Shown here one piece after another: positions 6,682 through 14,475 of a stretch of DNA of 47,450 nucleotides. Source of the stretch: an uncultured Eubacteriales bacterium (GTDB lineage Bacteria > Bacillota > Clostridia > Oscillospirales > CAG-382); NCBI GenBank assembly GCA_900548115.1, contig URJL01000011.1:1-47450 (forward strand), in the 5' to 3' direction. How positions within the stretch are numbered: the stretch's first letter is position 1; every line of letters begins with the position of its first letter. The notes under the pieces are model-generated. The model was not told the origin of the DNA. It made no database searches and saw only the letters and a program-made list of their open reading frames with translations. The translations under genes were made by a program, and so were the position numbers.

Positions 6682-7742
6682 CGAATGCCGCAGCGTCGGA
6701 TGTACGGGAAAGCGCACTGAGCGTTGAGGATATCCCGACGGTCACGCAGGGAGAGACGCTTTTTTATACCGTGACGCTCGGTTCGGAGGAAACGGAATTT
6801 TCGTTCAAAACGGAAAGCCTTTATAAACCCGTCGCGAATACATTCGAAAAGGGATTTGCGCTGTATGCCTCCCTTTACAAAGTCGAGGCGGACGGAACGG
6901 AAAGTGCGGTTGTGCAGCGATTGCGCGTCGACTGCAATACGCTGTCCTTTACCTTTAAAAATCTTGCGCCCGCAACGACCTATCGCCTTAAGCTTTCGCG
7001 CATTATGCCGACCGACGAAAACCGCATTGTTCTGCCTGTAAACTCCTACGATTATTACTGGGACGGCGGTGCGACCGAGGAAAAGACGGCGCAGGACAGA
7101 AAAAATCTCGTGATGGATCGCGTTTTCGGAAAGCATGTTTTCGATGAAAACGACGAACGTCCGATCACCCGCGCCGAGGCGGCACGGTTCTTTTATATCC
7201 TGTATACCGCCGACGCCGAGGAACTTCCCGCGCCGTGCGCAAGCCCGATCGATTACGCCGATCTTACGAGCGAAAACGAGCCGGCTTATTCGTACATTCA
7301 ATTTCTTTCGACGATCGGCATTTTTAAAGGAAATACGGAAGGACGCGTGCGTCCGTACGATTATCTGACCGACCGTGAGGCATGGGTTATGTTTGTCCGC
7401 TTTGCCGAAAAGGAACACGCCGTGCCGCAAAGCGGCTATCCCTTCGGTTATCTCAGCGTTTTTTCCAATCTCGGACTTTTGCAAAACGAAAACTATTCGC
7501 TTGACCGACCCGCCTATTTCACCCTTCGGGAATTTGCCCTTGCGACCGAACGTCTTTTGACCCTCAATATGGATTTTCCCGTTGCCTATGACGCGGAGAG
7601 CGGACTTACGGAATGGGACGCCCGTGATACAACGGAACCGTATTTCGCATTTACCGCCCGCAAATTGAATGCGCTCGAGCTTTTGACCAAAATCGAATGG
7701 ATATACGACGAACGTGTGACGATCCCGACGGATGAGGAATAA
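6615..7742 (+). CDS. Secreted SLH-like surface protein, cluster member 2
   Basis: The 375-residue protein is a paralogue of its upstream neighbour and has the same signal peptide. It has the same layout: a beta-rich N-terminal domain (SLYKVEADGTESAVV, shared in pattern with member 1), the linker phrase MDRVFGKHVFDENDERPITRAEAARF, then SLH-like units (TSENEPAYSYIQFLSTIGIF and GRVRPYDYLTDREAWVMFVRF). The final 20 residues differ from member 1. It starts 38 bases after the previous stop. The next gene starts one base after its stop, so they are co-transcribed. Confidence 0.8.
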   Translation: MNLKNKTAALVLAALMLLPTAVTNAAASDVRESALSVEDIPTVTQGETLFYTVTLGSEETEFSFKTESLYKPVANTFEKGFALYASLYKVEADGTESAVVQRLRVDCNTLSFTFKNLAPATTYRLKLSRIMPTDENRIVLPVNSYDYYWDGGATEEKTAQDRKNLVMDRVFGKHVFDENDERPITRAEAARFFYILYTADAEELPAPCASPIDYADLTSENEPAYSYIQFLSTIGIFKGNTEGRVRPYDYLTDREAWVMFVRFAEKEHAVPQSGYPFGYLSVFSNLGLLQNENYSLDRPAYFTLREFALATERLLTLNMDFPVAYDAESGLTEWDARDTTEPYFAFTARKLNALELLTKIEWIYDERVTIPTDEE

Positions 7743-7743
7743 T

Positions 7744-8889
7744 ATGAAAAAATACCTGTCCTTCCTTCTGATACTGACCTTGCTTTTTTCGCTGCCCGTC
7801 TTTTCGGCAAGCGCCGAGAGCAATTGTCCGATATTCCCCGACGAGGGCTTCGAAATTGCCGTTTTGTACGATGAGTCGCGCGAAGAAAACAACAATGTGC
7901 GCATCGTGCCGATCGCCGACCTTCTTTCGATTTTGAAGCAAAAGAATATTTCCCGCATGATTCCTTCCCGTAACCGCGACACGATAAAAGACGGCATTGC
8001 CTTAAAGCTTTTCGGTGAGGGAGTAAAACCCCGCAGCTTTTTCATAAGCCGCGAGGGGATCCTGCGTCCCGCACGGCTCACGCTTGTCGGAAACAGCGAC
8101 GGGACGGTCACGTGCGACGGATTCGAGTTTTACTATTACAACGCCTTCTCCTGTGACCCTTCGGTTTGCGAGGCGCTGTGGAGCGCGGGAAGCGCGCCGT
8201 ATGACGAGGAAGGCAAAGTGATTCCGAATTACAAATCCGAGAGCATTATCTCGCTTGAAAATCGGTTTATTACCATGAAGAAGTATGTCGAAACATGGCA
8301 GTTGCAGGAAAACGCGGTCGACGAGGGAATTTTGAATTACGATATCTCAACGCCGGTAGGGAAAAAGGCATACCCCGGAAATTCACGTTTGGATATTGCC
8401 TTTTTGGTCTACAATCTGCTTGCCCGCACGGAGCATTATATTCCGCTTGCCGACGGCATCTTCTTTGACGACTGTGCCGACCCGCGCGCCGAAGCCATTC
8501 GGTATCTCGGCATTGTGGAGGGAACCGCACCGCGCACCTTTTCGCCCGATGCGACCGTGACGGGACAGCAGATGGCGCTGATCGTAACGCGGCTTTACGC
8601 ACTTCTCGGGTATACTCCCGAGGTTCGCAGCGAGGACGATGTCCTCTACGCTTCCGACAACGTCGCGCCGTGGGCAAAAGAGGCGGTTTTGCAGCTTATG
8701 ACCGACGGACACATCTATCGCGATTACAATACGGGAAGACTTTTGGCGGACAGCGAGACGGTTTTTGCGGCGGACGGCGCTATGGATCGCCTTACCGTGC
8801 TCCGATGGCTTTGCGATCTTTTTGAAAAAGCGTGCGGGAACGTGTCTTCCGACGAGACGACCGAGGAAACCGTACAGCCGACCGAATAA
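7744..8889 (+). CDS. Secreted SLH-like surface protein, cluster member 3
   Basis: The 381-residue protein has a signal peptide (KKYLSFLLILTLLFSLPVFSASA) and a more diverged N-terminal domain. SLH-like units lie in the second half, around ADPRAEAIRYLGIVEGTAPRTFSPDATVTGQQMALIVTRLY (about residues 245-295) and ASDNVAPWAKEAVLQLMTDG (about 300-330). The C-terminal tail is acidic and rich in Thr and Glu. GAGGAAT before ATG 7744 overlaps the end of the previous gene. The canonical SLH phrase TRAEA is replaced by TGQQMA, so wall binding is not certain. Confidence 0.77.
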   Translation: MKKYLSFLLILTLLFSLPVFSASAESNCPIFPDEGFEIAVLYDESREENNNVRIVPIADLLSILKQKNISRMIPSRNRDTIKDGIALKLFGEGVKPRSFFISREGILRPARLTLVGNSDGTVTCDGFEFYYYNAFSCDPSVCEALWSAGSAPYDEEGKVIPNYKSESIISLENRFITMKKYVETWQLQENAVDEGILNYDISTPVGKKAYPGNSRLDIAFLVYNLLARTEHYIPLADGIFFDDCADPRAEAIRYLGIVEGTAPRTFSPDATVTGQQMALIVTRLYALLGYTPEVRSEDDVLYASDNVAPWAKEAVLQLMTDGHIYRDYNTGRLLADSETVFAADGAMDRLTVLRWLCDLFEKACGNVSSDETTEETVQPTE

Positions 8890-8938
8890 AACCGACGTTC
8901 CGAAACCGTTTGAATAACCAAGAAAAGGAGAAAAAAGT

Positions 8939-10006
8939 ATGAAACGTACCTTTGCCGTAATTATTGCCGCCTTGCTGACGGCGCTTTCGCTGGGCAGAAC
9001 CGCTTCGGCGGAAACCTTACTTTTCCCGGACGAAAAATACAGAACCGTCTATCCGATGTTCAACAGCATGACGCCGTATCACGGCTGTCTGCTGGACGAG
9101 GGGCAAACGTCGCAGTTTTATGACTTTGCCGATCTGAAAGAGGCGGGGATCGGTCCGGAGGGCAAAAATTATTACATAACCTACGACGTCGGTTTTGACC
9201 GCGAATACGAAAAAGATGAAAACGGAAAATTGAAAGGTGTTTCATATGATCGGACCGTCTGCTCCCGCCTCGGTCCGCTCTCGAAGGACGGCGTGACCTT
9301 TACGGGACTTGAGGGAGTGGGGAAGAGCGGAGCGTTTTTGGATGCGCTGCACGTTACGCTGCGCCCCGAGCTTGCTTTTCCGTTGGGCGAGAACGAGGCT
9401 CCCGAGCGGTATCTCAACCGCTGCGAGTTGATCTCCTCCGTCGATTTCGGCGCGCTTTCGTCCGACAGCACGGTGACGCGGAGAAATGCGGCGCACTTCC
9501 TCTATTCCTTCCTCACCGGACAGATCGATAATGCGCAGATCGCACATCCCACCGTCCGCAAAAAAACATCGTTTATCGATCTGGATAAAGAAGCGCCCGA
9601 GACGTTCGGTTATATCCTGACGATGGAAAATTTGGGTGTCGTGAAGGGCAGCGGCGACGCAAAATACCGCCCCGAAGATAACCTTACCAATCGCGATTCG
9701 CTGGTCATGCTTCTGCGCCTTTTGGGTTATGAGGACCGCGCCGAGGAAGCGGGCGGCTATCCGAGCGGATATTATGCCGTTGCCAAGGAATTGGGCATTC
9801 TTTCCGAGGGCGATTCAACTGAGGGAGAAAAAGAACCCGTAAGCTTTACCCGCTTTTCTTCGATGCTCGTAAAAGCGCTGGATGTTCCGCGTATGGAGCT
9901 TTCGGCTTACGATATGCAAATCGGCAAAGCAACGCGCGTTGCGGGCGATACGTATCGCGATATTCTGACGGGCAACTTCGGTAAAGAAGCGCAGCCGACC
10001 GCATAA
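8939..10006 (+). CDS. Secreted SLH-like surface protein, cluster member 4
   Basis: The 355-residue protein has a signal peptide (MKRTFAVIIAALLTALSL, then GRTASA) followed by a beta-rich N-terminal domain. SLH-like units lie near residues 170-200 (DSTVTRRNAAHFLYSFLTG) and 205-265 (APETFGYILTMENLGVVKGSGDAKYRPEDNLTNRDSLVMLLRLLGY). The phrase GGYPSGYYAVAKELGIL matches the GGYPLGYLSLAGDLGLL segment of member 1, so the family shares a common third unit. AAAAGGAG precedes the ATG. It is the last gene of the cluster and is followed by a strong terminator. Confidence 0.8.
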   Translation: MKRTFAVIIAALLTALSLGRTASAETLLFPDEKYRTVYPMFNSMTPYHGCLLDEGQTSQFYDFADLKEAGIGPEGKNYYITYDVGFDREYEKDENGKLKGVSYDRTVCSRLGPLSKDGVTFTGLEGVGKSGAFLDALHVTLRPELAFPLGENEAPERYLNRCELISSVDFGALSSDSTVTRRNAAHFLYSFLTGQIDNAQIAHPTVRKKTSFIDLDKEAPETFGYILTMENLGVVKGSGDAKYRPEDNLTNRDSLVMLLRLLGYEDRAEEAGGYPSGYYAVAKELGILSEGDSTEGEKEPVSFTRFSSMLVKALDVPRMELSAYDMQIGKATRVAGDTYRDILTGNFGKEAQPTA

Positions 10007-10099
10007 CGCATTTATACACTTATTTTTTCACGGTATATCCTTTCCGACTTTATTATAAATTGCAAGCAAGTACATTTTCTTCATAAGTCCTTTCTTTTT

Positions 10100-10131
10100 G
10101 TCCCCGCGAGAAGGCTCGCGGGGACATTTTT
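10100..10131 (+). terminator. Strong intrinsic terminator after the SLH cluster
   Basis: An 11-bp G+C-rich stem (GTCCCCGCGAG, loop AAGG, exact complement) is followed by ATTTTT and preceded by TTCTTTTT. It ends the transcript of the secreted-protein cluster before the ftsH promoter. Confidence 0.92.
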
Positions 10132-10156
10132 GCACAAAATTTTCAGAAAGTGTTCA

Positions 10157-10185
10157 TTGTGTTTTCACCGTAAAAATGGTAAAAT
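10157..10185 (+). promoter_or_regulatory. Promoter of ftsH
   Basis: TTGTGT-N17-TAAAAT with TGG just before the -10 (extended -10), about 40 bases before the ftsH start. No CIRCE-type heat-shock repeat was seen nearby. Confidence 0.72.
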
Positions 10186-10223
10186 AGAAGAGGTAAAACT
10201 ATTTGCCGAAAAGGAGTGACAAT

Positions 10224-12047
10224 ATGAAAGAAGTAAAATCCCCGAAAAAGCCTCTCATTTATTATTACGGCATCGTGCTTTTGATCATCTTTCTGTTTAA
10301 TATGATCGTGTCGCCGATGCTTATGAAAAGCACGGTGAAGGAAGTCGGATACAACGAATTTCTTACCATGCTGAATGAGAGCAAGATCGAAGCCGTTCAG
10401 GAGGAGGACAATCAGATTTTGTTTGTCGATCGCGACGGAAAGTATTATAAGACCGGCGTCATGAACGACCCCGACCTTGTCAACCGCCTCACCGCCGCGG
10501 GCGTATCCTTCGGGAAAGTAATTGTCGAGCCGACCTCTCCGCTGCTCAGCTCTTTTCTGACGATCATCCTGCCGATCCTAATTTTTATCGGACTCGGACA
10601 GCTTTTAAGCCGCCGCATGATGTCTCAGATGGGCGGCGGTCCCAACGCGCTGTCCTTCGGTAAGAGCAACGCGAAGATCTACGTCCCCTCTACCGAGGGA
10701 ATCCGCTTTTCGGACGTTGCGGGCGAGGACGAGGCAAAGGAAAGCCTTGCCGAGGTCGTCGATTATTTGCACAATCCGAAAAAATATACCGATGTCGGCG
10801 CCTCCATGCCGAAGGGCGTTTTGCTGGTAGGACCTCCCGGTACCGGTAAGACCATGCTTGCCAAAGCCGTCGCGGGCGAAGCGGGCGTTCCCTTTTTCTC
10901 CATGTCGGGATCGGAATTTGTCGAAATGTTTGTCGGCATGGGCGCGTCCAAGGTGCGCGACCTTTTCAAGCAGGCAAAGGAAAAAGCCCCCTGTATCGTT
11001 TTCATCGACGAGATCGACGCCATCGGCAAGAAGCGTGACGGCAATTTCGGCGGAAACGACGAACGCGAACAGACGCTCAATCAGCTGCTGACCGAAATGG
11101 ACGGATTCGAGGGCAACAACGGTGTTATCATCCTTGCCGCAACCAACCGTCCCGAATCGCTTGACCCCGCGCTCACCCGCCCCGGACGTTTCGACCGCCG
11201 TGTGCCGGTCGAGCTGCCCGACCTTTTGGGACGTGAGGCGATCCTGAAGGTTCATGCCAAGAAGATTAAGGTGGCGGACGATGTGGATTTCCACGTTATC
11301 GCCCGTATGGCGTCCGGCACATCGGGCGCGGAGCTTGCCAACATTATCAACGAAGCGGCTCTGCGTGCCGTGCGCAGCGGCAGAACCGTTGTGGAACAGG
11401 CGGATCTTGAAGAGAGTATCGAGGTCGTAATTGCCGGCTATCAAAAGAAAAACGCCATCATGACCGATGACGAAAAGAAGGTCGTCGCGTATCATGAGAT
11501 CGGTCACGCGCTGGTCGCCGCCATGCAGTCGCATTCGGCGCCCGTGCAGAAGATCACCATCATTCCCCGCACCTCGGGCGCTCTCGGATATACCATGCAG
11601 GTGGAGCAGAACGACAAGGTGCTCTTGAATAAAGAGGAACTGGAAAATAAGATCGCGACCTTCACCGGCGGACGCGCCGCCGAAGAAGTTGTCTTCGGTC
11701 AGGTCACGACGGGCGCCGCAAACGATATCGAACAGGCAACCAAGATCGCCCGCGCCATGATCACCCGTTACGGCATGTGCGACGAGTTCGATATGGTCGC
11801 GCTCGAGACCGTGACGAATCAATATCTCGGCGGCGATGCGTCGCTTGCCTGCTCTGCCGAAATGCAGAAGAATATCGACGAAAAAGTGATCGAGCTTGTC
11901 AAAGAACAGCACGCCAAGGCGAAAAAGCTTCTCGAACACAATCGGGAGCTTTTGGATAAGCTTGCGCTGTATCTTTATGAAAAAGAGACAATCACGGGTG
12001 AGGAATTCATGAATATCGTAAGAGAAACGGAGGGAGATCGCACATGA
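10224..12047 (+). CDS. ftsH: ATP-dependent zinc metalloprotease FtsH
   Basis: The 607-residue membrane-anchored AAA+ protease degrades misfolded and regulatory membrane proteins. It has two membrane segments (about 15-35 and 105-130) around a short extracellular domain. It then has Walker A GPPGTGKT (about 203), Walker B IVFIDEIDA (about 258), the second-region-of-homology RPGRFDRR (about 320), and the zinc site HEIGH (about 424) in place of the usual HEAGH. Length and motifs are complete. The ATG at 10224 follows AAAAGGAG; an upstream in-frame start was passed over. The stop overlaps the next gene by ATGA. Confidence 0.97.
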   Translation: MKEVKSPKKPLIYYYGIVLLIIFLFNMIVSPMLMKSTVKEVGYNEFLTMLNESKIEAVQEEDNQILFVDRDGKYYKTGVMNDPDLVNRLTAAGVSFGKVIVEPTSPLLSSFLTIILPILIFIGLGQLLSRRMMSQMGGGPNALSFGKSNAKIYVPSTEGIRFSDVAGEDEAKESLAEVVDYLHNPKKYTDVGASMPKGVLLVGPPGTGKTMLAKAVAGEAGVPFFSMSGSEFVEMFVGMGASKVRDLFKQAKEKAPCIVFIDEIDAIGKKRDGNFGGNDEREQTLNQLLTEMDGFEGNNGVIILAATNRPESLDPALTRPGRFDRRVPVELPDLLGREAILKVHAKKIKVADDVDFHVIARMASGTSGAELANIINEAALRAVRSGRTVVEQADLEESIEVVIAGYQKKNAIMTDDEKKVVAYHEIGHALVAAMQSHSAPVQKITIIPRTSGALGYTMQVEQNDKVLLNKEELENKIATFTGGRAAEEVVFGQVTTGAANDIEQATKIARAMITRYGMCDEFDMVALETVTNQYLGGDASLACSAEMQKNIDEKVIELVKEQHAKAKKLLEHNRELLDKLALYLYEKETITGEEFMNIVRETEGDRT

Positions 12048-12595
12048 GAAGAAATTCCGAATTCGGATGGGCGGAACTCATTCTCGGCATCGGGCTTATC
12101 GCCCTCGGCGTTATAGCCTTTGTGCGCCCCGGAAGTATGGTGACGGGCATCACCGTCATCTACGGAATTGCCGCCGTTTTGATGGGAATCGCGGACATTG
12201 TGATTTATATCAAGGTGGAACGTTTTGTAGGCTTTACGCCGCTTCTTTCCCTGATCTCGGGTATTATGAGCGTAATGTGCGGCATTATGGTGCTGGCATA
12301 TCCGCGTGCGGGACAGATTATTCTGTCGCTTCTGATCCCGATTTGGTTTATCGCGCACTGTACCGCCCGTCTTTCGTTCCTGACGTCGATCCGACGCATT
12401 GACGGGGATTTCTATTATTATTTTTCTCTTGTTATCAATGTGATCGGTATTCTGCTCGGCATTTTCCTGCTGTTCTGTCCGACGGCGGCGTTCGGAGCGG
12501 TGCATGTCATCGAATGTATCGCCGCGGTCTACCTTATTCTTCTCGGAACGGACTGCGTTGCCGCAGCGTTTGAAAAGCGAAACGGTCGATATTGA
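12044..12595 (+). CDS. DUF308/HdeD-like membrane protein
   Basis: The 183-residue protein has about six hydrophobic helices arranged as short repeated pairs (WAELILGIGLIALGVIAF, then GITVIYGIAAVLMGIADI, and so on), the pattern of the DUF308 (HdeD-related) family. Function is unknown; HdeD of E. coli is linked to acid resistance. Its ATG overlaps the ftsH stop (ATGA), so it is translationally coupled to ftsH. That suggests a link to membrane quality control, which is inference only. Confidence 0.8.
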   Translation: MRRNSEFGWAELILGIGLIALGVIAFVRPGSMVTGITVIYGIAAVLMGIADIVIYIKVERFVGFTPLLSLISGIMSVMCGIMVLAYPRAGQIILSLLIPIWFIAHCTARLSFLTSIRRIDGDFYYYFSLVINVIGILLGIFLLFCPTAAFGAVHVIECIAAVYLILLGTDCVAAAFEKRNGRY

Positions 12596-12614
12596 GCAAA
12601 ACTAAAAGAAGAAA

Positions 12615-12650
12615 GCAGCCCCGCCGTAAAAAACGGCGGGGCTGCTTCTT
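12615..12650. terminator. Bidirectional terminator between DUF308 and rubrerythrin genes
   Basis: A 13-bp stem GCAGCCCCGCCGT with a five-A loop and its exact complement lies between convergent genes. T-rich tails are present on both strands (TTCTTT on plus, TTTCTTCTTTT on minus). Confidence 0.92.
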
Positions 12651-12664
12651 TATCTTTTTCAAAA

Positions 12665-13210
12665 TCAATAGTTTTCGGCGCGCAGCTCGAAATAGCTTTG
12701 AGGGTGCGCACATACGGGGCAAACCGTCGGCGCTTCGGTACCGACGACAATGTGTCCGCAGTTGCGGCATTCCCAAACCTTCACGGTCGATTTTGCAAAA
12801 ACTTCGCCGAGTTCGATGTTTTTTAGCAAAGCGCGGTAGCGCTCCTCATGGGTCTTTTCGATGGCGGCAACCAGACGGAAGCGGCGGGCAAGCTCGGGAA
12901 AGCCTTCTTTTTCCGCCGTTTCGGCAAAGCCCGCATACATGTCGGTCCATTCGTAATTTTCACCGTCGGCGGCGCTTTCGAGATTTTCGGCGGTGTTGCC
13001 GAGTCCCTGCAATTCCTTAAACCACATTTTGGCGTGCTCTTTTTCGTTGTCGGCGGTGGCGGCAAAGATTGCGGCGATCTGCTCGTAGCCTTCTTTTTTG
13101 GCGACCGACGCGAAATAGGTATATTTGCTTCGCGCCTGCGTCTCGCCCGCGAAAGCGGCGGCAAGATTCTTTTCGGTTTCCGTTCCTTTGTATTTGTTTT
13201 CCTTGATCAT
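12665..13210 (-). CDS. rbr: Rubrerythrin
   Basis: The 181-residue protein has an N-terminal ferritin-like four-helix domain with di-iron ligand motifs (AFAGETQARSKYTYFA, then DNEKEHAKMW, and later AAIEKTHEERY). A C-terminal rubredoxin domain follows with CRNCGH and CPVCAHPQSYF. Rubrerythrins reduce peroxide in anaerobes using electrons from rubredoxin or NADH routes. A ribosome site AGGAGG precedes ATG 13210. It is the last gene of a minus-strand operon after thioredoxin, with a 23-base gap. Confidence 0.95.
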   Translation of the reverse strand: MIKENKYKGTETEKNLAAAFAGETQARSKYTYFASVAKKEGYEQIAAIFAATADNEKEHAKMWFKELQGLGNTAENLESAADGENYEWTDMYAGFAETAEKEGFPELARRFRLVAAIEKTHEERYRALLKNIELGEVFAKSTVKVWECRNCGHIVVGTEAPTVCPVCAHPQSYFELRAENY

Positions 13211-13233
13211 GACAGTATCCTCCTTTGCGTTAT

Positions 13234-13545
13234 TTAAAGTCCGAAGGTTTCAAGAAGCTTTTCAAGCGGCATATAGCCGACCGCGCGGTCGGATTCCTCG
13301 CCGCTTTTGAATAAGATCAGGGTGGGAATACTGAAAATGCCGAAACGGCTCGCAAGATTCGGGCAGTCGTCCACGTTGACTTTCCCGACGATAAGATCGT
13401 CGCGCGATGCGGCAAGCTCTTCGAGAACCGGCGCCATCATCTTGCACGGACCGCACCACGTCGCCCAAAAGTCGACCAGCACGGGCTTTTCGTTTTGCAA
13501 AACGACTTCATCAAAGTTTTCTTCGTTTAAAATTACCTCTTTCAC
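13234..13545 (-). CDS. trxA: Thioredoxin
   Basis: The 103-residue protein is a single thioredoxin domain of full length. It has the active site WATWCGPCKMMAP (about residues 28-40), the structural D in LVDFWA, and the cis-proline loop FSIPTLILF (about 72-80). It is cytoplasmic. It lies between a ferredoxin-thioredoxin-reductase-like gene and rubrerythrin. No trxB-type flavin reductase is present nearby, so reduction by the FTR-like partner is a reasonable guess. Confidence 0.96.
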   Translation of the reverse strand: MKEVILNEENFDEVVLQNEKPVLVDFWATWCGPCKMMAPVLEELAASRDDLIVGKVNVDDCPNLASRFGIFSIPTLILFKSGEESDRAVGYMPLEKLLETFGL

Positions 13546-13587
13546 GGCGATTTCCTCCTTTTATTTGTCCGATATCCTTTTTTGTTC

Positions 13588-13785
13588 TCATTTATACTTG
13601 TAATACAGCATACAATGGCAAAAGCCCTCGAAATTCGGATCCTTTATCTGATCGCGGAATTCCTTACACATGCACTTGTATTCCTCGGTTCTGCCGAGCT
13701 TGCAGGGACAGTATCCGCCCGTGCGGCGCAGCCCTTCTTTTACGGTTTTGACGATCTCTTCATCGGGGTTGAAAATTACCTTCAT
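13588..13785 (-). CDS. Compact ferredoxin-thioredoxin reductase catalytic-subunit-like protein
   Basis: The 65-residue protein has six cysteines in three CxC pairs: CPC (26-28), CMC (38-40) and CHC (56-58). The FTR catalytic subunit of cyanobacteria uses the same CPC/CPC/CHC set to hold a 4Fe-4S cluster next to a redox disulfide. The spacing there is X16 and X8; here it is X9 and X15, and the protein is about half as long. Small homologues of this type occur in anaerobes. It lies 42 bases upstream of thioredoxin in the same operon, which fits a ferredoxin-driven thioredoxin reductase. Activity is inferred. Confidence 0.8.
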   Translation of the reverse strand: MKVIFNPDEEIVKTVKEGLRRTGGYCPCKLGRTEEYKCMCKEFRDQIKDPNFEGFCHCMLYYKYK

Positions 13786-13841
13786 GATGCGCGTGTCCTC
13801 CGTTTCGGCTTTGATGACAGTATGCCCCGCAATGAGGCTTT

Positions 13842-14255
13842 TTATTGGTTTTCAAATCGGCTTTTTCCCCACCAATCGGGCAAAAGATCACGCAGAAAGA
13901 CCGTATTTTTTGTATCTTTATCAAGCAAAATTTCGATATTTCCGCTGTCTTTGTCGAGCTGCATCATAAATTCGCGGCACGCGCCGCAGGGAGATCCGAC
14001 GTTTCCGTCGGGCATGACGGCGACGACCTTTTCGATCCTGCTCTCTCCGTGCGTCAACATAGCGGAGATCGCGCTTCGTTCGGCGCACATACCGAGGGTC
14101 GAGGCGGTGTCGATACAAACGCCGACATAAATGTTGCCGCCCGCACTCAGAAGTGCCGCCGCAACGCCGCCCGCGTCGATGAAGGGCGAAACGGTGCGGT
14201 CGTTCTGCACTTTTCGCGCTTCGTTGTACAATGTATCCCATATATCCGCATACAT
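13842..14255 (-). CDS. Cytidine deaminase family protein
   Basis: The 137-residue protein has the zinc deaminase motifs CAE (GMCAERSAISAML, about residues 57-69) and PCGACREF (about 88-95). It belongs to the small Cdd/blasticidin-deaminase type, which hydrolyses cytidine or related nucleosides to uridine forms. In Cdd the Glu of CAE is the proton shuttle and is present. It is the first gene of the minus-strand operon that continues with the FTR-like protein, thioredoxin and rubrerythrin; the gaps are 56, 42 and 23 bases. Exact substrate is not fixed by sequence. Confidence 0.86.
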   Translation of the reverse strand: MYADIWDTLYNEARKVQNDRTVSPFIDAGGVAAALLSAGGNIYVGVCIDTASTLGMCAERSAISAMLTHGESRIEKVVAVMPDGNVGSPCGACREFMMQLDKDSGNIEILLDKDTKNTVFLRDLLPDWWGKSRFENQ

Positions 14256-14294
14256 GCGTTTTCCCTCCGTTTTTTATTTTTCATCTTCAATGTC

Positions 14295-14323
14295 ATTGTA
14301 CACGCGAAAAGAGGAAAAAGCAA
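14295..14323 (-). promoter_or_regulatory. Promoter of the deaminase/FTR/thioredoxin/rubrerythrin operon
   Basis: On the minus strand: TTGCTT-N17-TACAAT, about 40 bases upstream of the deaminase start. It is divergent from the mntP promoter. Confidence 0.7.
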
Positions 14324-14351
14324 GCGCTTCGGGGAAAACTTCCCAATTTCC

Positions 14352-14380
14352 TTGACTTTTCTTAACAATTGTGTTATACT
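14352..14380 (+). promoter_or_regulatory. Promoter of mntP
   Basis: TTGACT-N17-TATACT. Transcription would begin near 14387, giving a 5' leader of about 90 bases before the mntP start. Confidence 0.82.
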
Positions 14381-14416
14381 GTAAGCAATTCATAATGCAC
14401 AAGCGGAATTCCGTTT

Positions 14417-14455
14417 CGCCGCCCGATTCTTTCGGCGCGGTGCGGCGGTTTTTTT
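14417..14455 (+). terminator. Terminator-like hairpin inside the mntP leader (possible attenuator)
   Basis: CGCCGC (14417-14422) pairs with GCGGCG (14442-14447), enclosing an inner CCGA/TCGG hairpin, and is followed by seven T. It lies between the mntP promoter and its ribosome site, only about 20 bases before the start codon. That is the position of a transcription attenuator rather than of a gene-end terminator. The yybP-ykoY Mn2+ riboswitch signature was not found. Confidence 0.6.
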
Positions 14456-14475
14456 GTGCTTCGGAGGAAAGAAAT

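Noticed and set aside
6666..8111. A 481-codon minus-strand frame opposite SLH genes 2 and 3.
   Set aside because: It spans two plus-strand genes with signal peptides and ribosome sites, and has no start signal of its own.
10605..11939. A 444-codon minus-strand frame opposite ftsH.
   Set aside because: It lies wholly inside a perfectly conserved ftsH gene, is rich in His, Gly and Arg, and has no start signals. It is a shadow of ftsH.
14387..14475. A yybP-ykoY manganese riboswitch before mntP.
   Set aside because: The conserved loop sequences of that riboswitch are not visible in the 90-base leader, which is also rather short for it. Only a terminator-like hairpin can be supported.
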